From VXNF01 sp965116465 (GTDB lineage: Bacteria; Actinomycetota; Acidimicrobiia; Acidimicrobiales; CATQHL01), in NCBI GenBank assembly GCA_965116465.1, contig OZ220687.1, positions 1,364,001-1,428,000 on the forward strand: a DNA stretch of 64,000 nucleotides. The letters run 5' to 3'. The position numbers were made by a program, and so were the translations under genes. Within the stretch, counting starts at the first letter, position 1. Each line of letters opens with the position of its first letter. Of this stretch, positions 59,291 to 64,000 are shown piece after piece. A model generated the notes under the pieces. The model did not search any database and was not told the origin of the DNA. It was given only the letters and a program-made list of their open reading frames with translations.

Positions 59291-59770
59291 CTACTCGAGG
59301 GCCTCGTCCACCTTCTCGACGGCGGCCTCCTCGGAGATGTCGAGGGCGAAGCTCAACTCCGAGATCAGCACGCTGCGAGCCTTCTGGCACAGCGTCTTCT
59401 CGCCCGCCGACAGGCCCTTGGCCCGGTCCCGCAGGGCCAGGTTCCGGACGATCTCGGCCACCTGGTACACGTCGCCGGACTTCAGCTTCTCCTGGTGGTT
59501 CTTGAAGCGGCGGCTCCAGTTGGCCGGCTCGTGCACGTCACGCTTGCGCAGCACCTCGAAGAGGTCCTCGACCTCGTCCGCGCTGATGGGCCAGCGCACA
59601 CCCACGTCGTCGAGCCGGTCGGACGGCACCGCCACGGTCATGTCGCCATGAGCCATGCGGAGCACCAGGTACTCGGTCTCGGTGCCGAAGGCCTCGCGGA
59701 TCTCGCGGCGCTCGATGACCGCGGCACCGTGATGCGGGTACACCACCCGGTCGCCGACGTCGTAGCTCAT
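59291..59770 (-). CDS. carD: CarD-family RNA polymerase-binding regulator (159 aa)
   Basis: The N-terminal Tudor-like RNA-polymerase-binding domain (YDVGDRVVYPHHGAAVIE, EYLVLRMAHGDMTVAVP) and C-terminal helical DNA-binding part (ANWSRRFKNHQEKLKSGD, LSAGEKTLCQKARSVLISELS) match mycobacterial CarD, which stabilises open promoter complexes. AGGGAGAG precedes the ATG. Usually essential. Confidence 0.95.
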   Translation of the reverse strand: MSYDVGDRVVYPHHGAAVIERREIREAFGTETEYLVLRMAHGDMTVAVPSDRLDDVGVRWPISADEVEDLFEVLRKRDVHEPANWSRRFKNHQEKLKSGDVYQVAEIVRNLALRDRAKGLSAGEKTLCQKARSVLISELSFALDISEEAAVEKVDEALE

Positions 59771-59825
59771 GTCTCTCCCTGCGCTCGCCCTGCGCCCAAG
59801 TGTGGCATCTCCGCGTGCGCGTTCC

Positions 59826-60350
59826 TCACTCGGGCATGCTCGCCGGCACCGCAGACGCCGAGACGCGGAACACCAGCGTGGCCAAGGCGACCAACTCCAC
59901 CTCGCCGCCGGATGTGACGCTGCGCACCTCGGCTCGGCAATGCACCATGGACCGCCCCCGGTGCTCCACCCAGGCCTCGGCCACGAGGTCCTGCCGGCGC
60001 ACGGGCCGCAGGTACTGCACGGCGAGGTGCACGGTGGCCATGTCCGTGCGCCCCTCATAGTGCGCGGCGATGGCGGGCACCACGGCCGTGTCCACCAGAG
60101 CGGCGATCACGCCGCCGTGCATCACGCCGGTCCGTTGGAGGAACATCTGCTTCCACGGCAGCCGCAGCCGGGTGTAGTCCCGGCGGAGTTCCTCGACGGC
60201 CATGCCCAGCCGGTCGATGAAGTACTCGTCCTCGTGGGTGCAGAACTTGGACCAGCGCTCGAGGATGTGCTCCGGGAGCGGGCCGAAGCGGGCGGCGTTG
60301 GGGGCGGTGGGGTCGGCAGGCTCGGAGGACGCCGGCGGCGGCGCACTCAC
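59826..60350 (-). CDS. PaaI-type hotdog-fold thioesterase (174 aa)
   Basis: The hotdog signature GVMHGGVIAALVDTAVVPAI followed by TVHLAVQYLRP is that of PaaI/YdiI acyl-CoA thioesterases; the C-terminal strands (AEVRSVTSGGEVELVALAT) complete the fold. GTG 60350 overlaps the rpiB stop as GTGA, so both are translated from one mRNA. Substrate unknown. Confidence 0.88.
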   Translation of the reverse strand: MSAPPPASSEPADPTAPNAARFGPLPEHILERWSKFCTHEDEYFIDRLGMAVEELRRDYTRLRLPWKQMFLQRTGVMHGGVIAALVDTAVVPAIAAHYEGRTDMATVHLAVQYLRPVRRQDLVAEAWVEHRGRSMVHCRAEVRSVTSGGEVELVALATLVFRVSASAVPASMPE

Positions 60351-60778
60351 AGGGAGTCCAGCTTGGCGACCCGGCCGGCGTGGCGACCACCCTCGAAGGA
60401 GGCGTCCAGGAAGGCGTCGAGGGCGCCCAGCGCGGTGCCGTCGTCGATGAGGCGCTGGCCGAAGCACACCACGTTGGCGTCGTTGTGCTGGCGGGCGAGG
60501 GCGCCCGAGACGCTGTCGTGCACCACCGCGGCCCGGACGCCGGAGACCTTGTTGGCGGCCATGGCGATGCCGATGCCGCTGCCGCAGACGCAGATGCCGA
60601 GATCGGCCTCGCCGGCTGCCACCGCCCGGCCGACGGCGGCGCCGTAGTCGGGGTAGTCGACGCGGTCCTCGCTGTGGGTGCCCAGATCGACGACCTCGTG
60701 GCCCCGCTCCGCCAGACGTTCGGCGAGGACCTTCTTCAGCCGGTACCCGGCATGGTCGGACCCGGTGGCGACGCGCAC
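60347..60778 (-). CDS. rpiB: Ribose-5-phosphate isomerase B (143 aa)
   Basis: Interconverts ribose-5-P and ribulose-5-P. SDHAGYRLKK, catalytic Cys in GICVCGSGIGIAMAANKV and ARQHNDANVVCFG are diagnostic. GTG 60778 (VRVATGSDHAGY) fits the family length; the frame opens at 61000 through the 79-bp element and is not used. Confidence 0.94.
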   Translation of the reverse strand: MRVATGSDHAGYRLKKVLAERLAERGHEVVDLGTHSEDRVDYPDYGAAVGRAVAAGEADLGICVCGSGIGIAMAANKVSGVRAAVVHDSVSGALARQHNDANVVCFGQRLIDDGTALGALDAFLDASFEGGRHAGRVAKLDSL

Positions 60779-60923
60779 GAACCGCAGTGTAGGGAGTTGT
60801 TCGGCGTCGCCGCCGGTTCGCGGGTGTCCGGGTTGGGGGGTGCCGGTGGCGCTCCGGCGGCCTCTGAAAATGGCACGCCTGTGGGGTCTCCGGGTGGGGG
60901 CCTCTCGGGTTCTGTGGCGGGCC

Positions 60924-61002
60924 GGGTGGGGGTCCGGGGTGCCGCTCTGCTCCTTCGTGGCAGGCCAAAGGCGTCGCAGCCCGGCCCCCCGACCCCCCAC
61001 CC
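60924..61002. ncRNA. 79-bp hairpin element, copy C
   Basis: Same outer stem as copy A (GGGTGGGGG/CCCCCACCC) and the same core with single changes. It lies between tsaC and rpiB, antisense to both if read in the plus orientation. Confidence 0.55.
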
Positions 61003-61016
61003 TCGGTTGTTGGCTC

Positions 61017-61628
61017 CTAGAGGTCTAGGGGACCGGGGCGGAGGATCTTCAGTTGTCCTTCTTGCCAGGTGACGACTGTGGAGGCCTCGCCGGTGCAGGG
61101 GCCTCCGTCTATGGCCACGGCGATTGTGGCGCCAGAGCCTGGGTCTGGGGGGAGGGCGGCCAGGACCTCGCGGGCGTGGGTGGGGGTTTGCTGGGCGTGG
61201 CGGTTGGCGCTGGTGGTTGCCAGGGGGCCGACTTCGGCCAGGAGGCTCCGCAGCCAGGGGTGGTCGGGGCAGCGGACTCCGACGGTCTCGCGGTCGCCAC
61301 CTATCTGCGGGTCCGATGTCTGCGGGCGAGGCAGCACGACGGTCAGCGGACCCGGCCAGTGGCGGTCCATGAGTGCGGCGAGGGCCGGCGGCACCGAGGC
61401 TGCGAGCGCCTCGGCGGCCGCTCGGTCGGCGACCAGCACCGCGATCGAGCGGTCGGCGGGCCGGCCCTTCAGCACGAACAGGTCCTCCTCGGCGCCCGGA
61501 GTCAGCGCGGCGAGCCCGTAGACGGTGTCGGTGGGCAGCAGCACGACGCCGCCCGCTCGCAGCGCCGCGGCGGCCGCGCGCAGCGCCCGTTCGGGTTCGC
61601 GGCTCAGGTCGATCAGCTCGGGTGTCAT
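61017..61628 (-). CDS. tsaC: L-threonylcarbamoyladenylate synthase (203 aa)
   Basis: Sua5/YciO/YrdC fold; makes the intermediate for t6A37 of ANN-decoding tRNAs. GGVVLLPTDTVYGLAAL, KGRPADRSIAVLV, RHWPGPLTVVLPR and LATTSANRHAQ are family motifs. ATG 61628 is used; a longer frame (61688) reads through the dispersed palindrome. It has the YrdC domain only, without the Sua5 C-terminal domain. Confidence 0.94.
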   Translation of the reverse strand: MTPELIDLSREPERALRAAAAALRAGGVVLLPTDTVYGLAALTPGAEEDLFVLKGRPADRSIAVLVADRAAAEALAASVPPALAALMDRHWPGPLTVVLPRPQTSDPQIGGDRETVGVRCPDHPWLRSLLAEVGPLATTSANRHAQQTPTHAREVLAALPPDPGSGATIAVAIDGGPCTGEASTVVTWQEGQLKILRPGPLDL

Positions 61629-61645
61629 GCCCGCCGCGGTGACCT

Positions 61646-61671
61646 GGATTCCGGCCTTCGCCGGAATGACG
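61646..61671. repeat. Dispersed 26-bp intergenic palindrome
   Basis: A perfect family copy in the tsaC-prmC gap, 18 bp upstream of the tsaC start. Confidence 0.85.
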
Positions 61672-61761
61672 GTGTGGGTGCAGTCCACGAGTAACTCGAA
61701 ACATGCCGCAATCCGGCCAGAACCCGGTTACACGCCACTACGTGCGCGACGGACACAGGAC

Positions 61762-62775
61762 TCACCCGGGGCGGCGGGCGACGAGGACTCGCTCGTGGCC
61801 GGCCAGGTCACAGTGCACGGCGACCTCCGCCAGCCCGGCGGCTCGCGCCAGGTCCTCCACGCGGCCGGCGGTGCCGTCGGCCATCTCCAGCACCACCGCG
61901 CCGCCCGGTGCCAGCCACTCCGCTGCTCCGGCCAGGATGACCCCGGTCGCCTCGAGGCCCGTGCTGCCCGAGTACAGGGCCACCGGCGGCTCGTGCTCGG
62001 CGATCTCGGCGGGCAGCGAGTCACTCCCGGTGGCGACGTAGGGCGGGTTGGAGACGATCACGTCGAAGCGTCCCCGCAGCTCCGGAGGCAGCGCCTCGTA
62101 CCAGGAGCCCTCCGCCAGGCGCACCCGCTGAGCCGGCCGGCCCAGACCGGCCAGGTTGGCGCTCGCCACCGCCAGCGCCGCCGCCGACACATCGGTACAG
62201 ATGACCTCGACATCCAAACACTCGGCGGCCAGCGACAACCCGATCGCCCCCGAGCCACACCCCAGGTCGGCGGCCAGCAAGGCAGGCGCTCGCTGAGTGA
62301 CCGCAGACGGAGGGGGCGGGGCGGGGAGCCGGGCCGCGGCGACTCTCGCCTGCGTGGAGGAGCGGAGCGTCACCCCGCCCCGACCACCGGGCGTGCCACC
62401 GTCCCCGGGCTGCAACTCGGCGGCTCGGCGCTGGAGTTCGTCGAGGGCCCGGCCGGCGACGGCCTCGGTCTCGGGGCGGGGGATCAGAACCCGCGGGTCG
62501 ACGAACAGGTCGAGGGTGCGGAAACCCCAGGAGCCCACTACGTACTGGAGCGGCTCGCCGGCGGTGCGGCGTGCCAGCATCGAATCGAACGAAGCCACGC
62601 CCCGCCGGGTGGCGGGCCGGTCCAACTCGCGGTGCCAGGCGGCGTCATCACAGCCGGCCGCAGCCACCACGATGCGCCGGGCCTCGACGGCGGCGGAGTC
62701 CAGCCCGGCGTCCGCCAGGCGCTCCGTGGCCTCCTCCAGCAGTTCGCGCCACAGCACGAGCCCGCCGGTGCTCAT
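61762..62775 (-). CDS. prmC: Release-factor glutamine methyltransferase (337 aa)
   Basis: Methylates the GGQ glutamine of release factors. N-terminal helical domain, SAM site LAADLGCGSGAIGLSLA and catalytic VSNPPYVA. LIPRPETEAV is typical. About 45 extra residues, Arg/Pro/Ala-rich, sit between the two domains (GDGGTPGGRGGVTLRSS). It lies 235 bp downstream of its substrate gene prfA, with two dispersed palindromes between. Confidence 0.94.
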   Translation of the reverse strand: MSTGGLVLWRELLEEATERLADAGLDSAAVEARRIVVAAAGCDDAAWHRELDRPATRRGVASFDSMLARRTAGEPLQYVVGSWGFRTLDLFVDPRVLIPRPETEAVAGRALDELQRRAAELQPGDGGTPGGRGGVTLRSSTQARVAAARLPAPPPPSAVTQRAPALLAADLGCGSGAIGLSLAAECLDVEVICTDVSAAALAVASANLAGLGRPAQRVRLAEGSWYEALPPELRGRFDVIVSNPPYVATGSDSLPAEIAEHEPPVALYSGSTGLEATGVILAGAAEWLAPGGAVVLEMADGTAGRVEDLARAAGLAEVAVHCDLAGHERVLVARRPG

Positions 62776-62835
62776 GAGGTCACCGGGAAACCGCCGCGTG
62801 GTCGCCGGCGGGAGCGGGCGGAGCCGCCGGGCAGT

Positions 62836-62974
62836 GGATTCCGGCCTCCGCCGGAATGACCAAGACGAGGGTGGGGGACGCCGGGGGCGAAGTCCGGATC
62901 GATTACGCAGGCGAGAGGCGGACTCGCCACCGGCGGCGCCCGCCCGGGCTGGATTCCGGCCTTCGCCGGAATGA
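62836..62974. repeat. Two dispersed palindromes between prfA and prmC
   Basis: Copies at 62836-62861 and 62949-62974 in the same orientation. The gap 62776-63010 holds no gene. Confidence 0.85.
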
Positions 62975-63010
62975 CGAATCGGGTGGTCCGCAGCATCTCC
63001 CGGCGGTGGC

Positions 63011-64000
63011 TCAGGGGGCGGCTGCGGCCAGGGCCTGCTCGCGGTCGTGGCGGGCCAGCGCCTCGATGATCTCGTCGAGGTCGCCCGCCAGAACCCGGTC
63101 CAGCTTGTAGAGGGTGAGTCCGATGCGGTGATCGGTGACCCGGTTCTCCTTGTAGTTGTAGGTGCGGATCTTCTCCGAGCGCCCGCCCCGGCCGATCTGG
63201 CTGCGCCGCTGGTCGGAGGCCTCGGCGGCGGCCCGCTCCTGCTCCAGGCGCAGCAGCCGGGCCCGCAGCACCTGCAGCGCCTTGTTGCGGTTCTGCAGCT
63301 GGCTCTTCTCGTCCTGCATGCTCACCACCAGGCCGGTGGGCTTGTGGGTGACCCGCACGGCCGAATCGGTGGTGTTGACCGACTGGCCGCCCGGACCGGA
63401 GGAGCGGAACACGCTGATCTGCAGGTCGGCCTCGTCGATCTGCACCTCCACCTCGTCGGCCTCCGCCAGCACCGACACCGTCGCCGAGGAGGTGTGGATG
63501 CGCCCCTGCGACTCGGTCTCGGGCACCCGCTGCACCCGGTGCGGGCCGCCCTCGAAGCGCAGCCGCCGCCACACCTCCTCGCCGGCGACCGTGAACGCCA
63601 CATTGGTGATGCCGCCCAGGTCGGAGGCCTGCGAGCCCAGCACATCCACCTTCCAGCCCTGCCGCTCGGCGTAGGCCAGGTACATCTCGAAGAGCTCCCG
63701 GGCGAAGAGGTTCGCCTCCTCACCACCCTCGGCGCCGCGGATCTCCACGATGACGTCCTTGCCGTCGTTGGGGTCGCGGGGCGCCAGCAGTTCGGTGAGC
63801 TGCTCCTCCAGGGCGGCGATGCGCTCGGTGGCCTCGGCGGCGTCGGCCAGCAGCGACTCGGCCTCGACGGGGGTGGCCTCGCCGAGCAGTTCGGCGGCCG
63901 CGTCCCGGTCGTCGATCGCCACCCGCAGGGCGCCGACGCGGTCGGTGATCTCCGTCAGCTGCTTGTAGCGGCGGGTGACCTGGCGGAAGGCGTTCCGGTC
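63011..64000 (-). CDS. prfA: Peptide chain release factor 1, 5' end outside the window
   Basis: Terminates translation at UAA/UAG. The GGQ loop (RSSGPGGQSVNTTDSAVRV) and PAT-region equivalents of class I factors are present; HRVQRVPETESQGRIHTSSATV is RF1/RF2-conserved. The frame continues without a break to the window edge (RNAFRQVTRRYKQLTEI), so the start lies beyond 64000. prmC is downstream, the usual order. Confidence 0.95.
   Translation of the reverse strand, partial: DRNAFRQVTRRYKQLTEITDRVGALRVAIDDRDAAAELLGEATPVEAESLLADAAEATERIAALEEQLTELLAPRDPNDGKDVIVEIRGAEGGEEANLFARELFEMYLAYAERQGWKVDVLGSQASDLGGITNVAFTVAGEEVWRRLRFEGGPHRVQRVPETESQGRIHTSSATVSVLAEADEVEVQIDEADLQISVFRSSGPGGQSVNTTDSAVRVTHKPTGLVVSMQDEKSQLQNRNKALQVLRARLLRLEQERAAAEASDQRRSQIGRGGRSEKIRTYNYKENRVTDHRIGLTLYKLDRVLAGDLDEIIEALARHDREQALAAAAP

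Overview
The window is high-GC DNA with short operons, GTG starts, several probable leaderless genes, two groEL genes under CIRCE elements, a CysO-like sulfur carrier, CarD and an F420-type oxidoreductase. This points to an actinobacterium, and the style fits Acidimicrobiia; no marker here fixes the species.

Left half (1-31 kb) is accessory and surface-oriented. It holds a secreted 14-repeat RCC1-type propeller (167-2350), a run of small membrane-anchored coiled-coil genes, a retropepsin-like protease with a small partner, and an unassigned coupled pair (4832-5694). Five secreted paralogues follow on the minus strand (6439-15415), four of which end in the same GPPxDxxTG-like tail. At 15.8-18.2 kb an XRE/ImmA-IrrE plus PIN module occupies a coiled-coil gene whose two ends survive on either side. 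Then come a Ser/Thr kinase, a CHAP hydrolase, an N-acetylmuramoyl-alanine amidase and an FHA protein (18.2-24.8 kb), which look like a cell-wall signalling and remodelling group. A second coiled-coil unit, an LRV-repeat protein, a fused Phd-PIN protein and a secreted trypsin-like protease fill 24.8-30.6 kb.

The middle (30.6-45 kb) starts with an HNH endonuclease gene that has no stop codon before it runs antisense through groL. groES-groL1 follow on the minus strand, then tRNA-Thr, a LytR_C protein, glycerate kinase, a CysO-like protein, a second groL, a nitrobindin-like protein, metY, a potassium channel and a second secreted RCC1 protein (7 repeats).

The right third (45-64 kb) is core metabolism and translation: greA-leuC-leuD divergent from leuB-ilvE-cimA (leucine and isoleucine synthesis), a DUF4143-type ATPase, an F420-type oxidoreductase, gltX, tRNA-Gln, a secreted tripeptidyl-peptidase-like lipoprotein, tRNA-Glu, tRNA-Pro, carD, a hotdog thioesterase, rpiB, tsaC, prmC and prfA (cut by the window edge).

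Dispersed through the window are two intergenic repeat families: the common palindrome of the ggattccggcc...ggccggaatgac type, and a 79-bp hairpin element found three times with compensatory changes in its terminal stem. The strongest candidates for undescribed biology are the secreted-paralogue array with its shared C-terminal tail, the recurring RIVAR-FFP domain of secreted proteins, the coiled-coil family with its conserved leader, and the 79-bp element.
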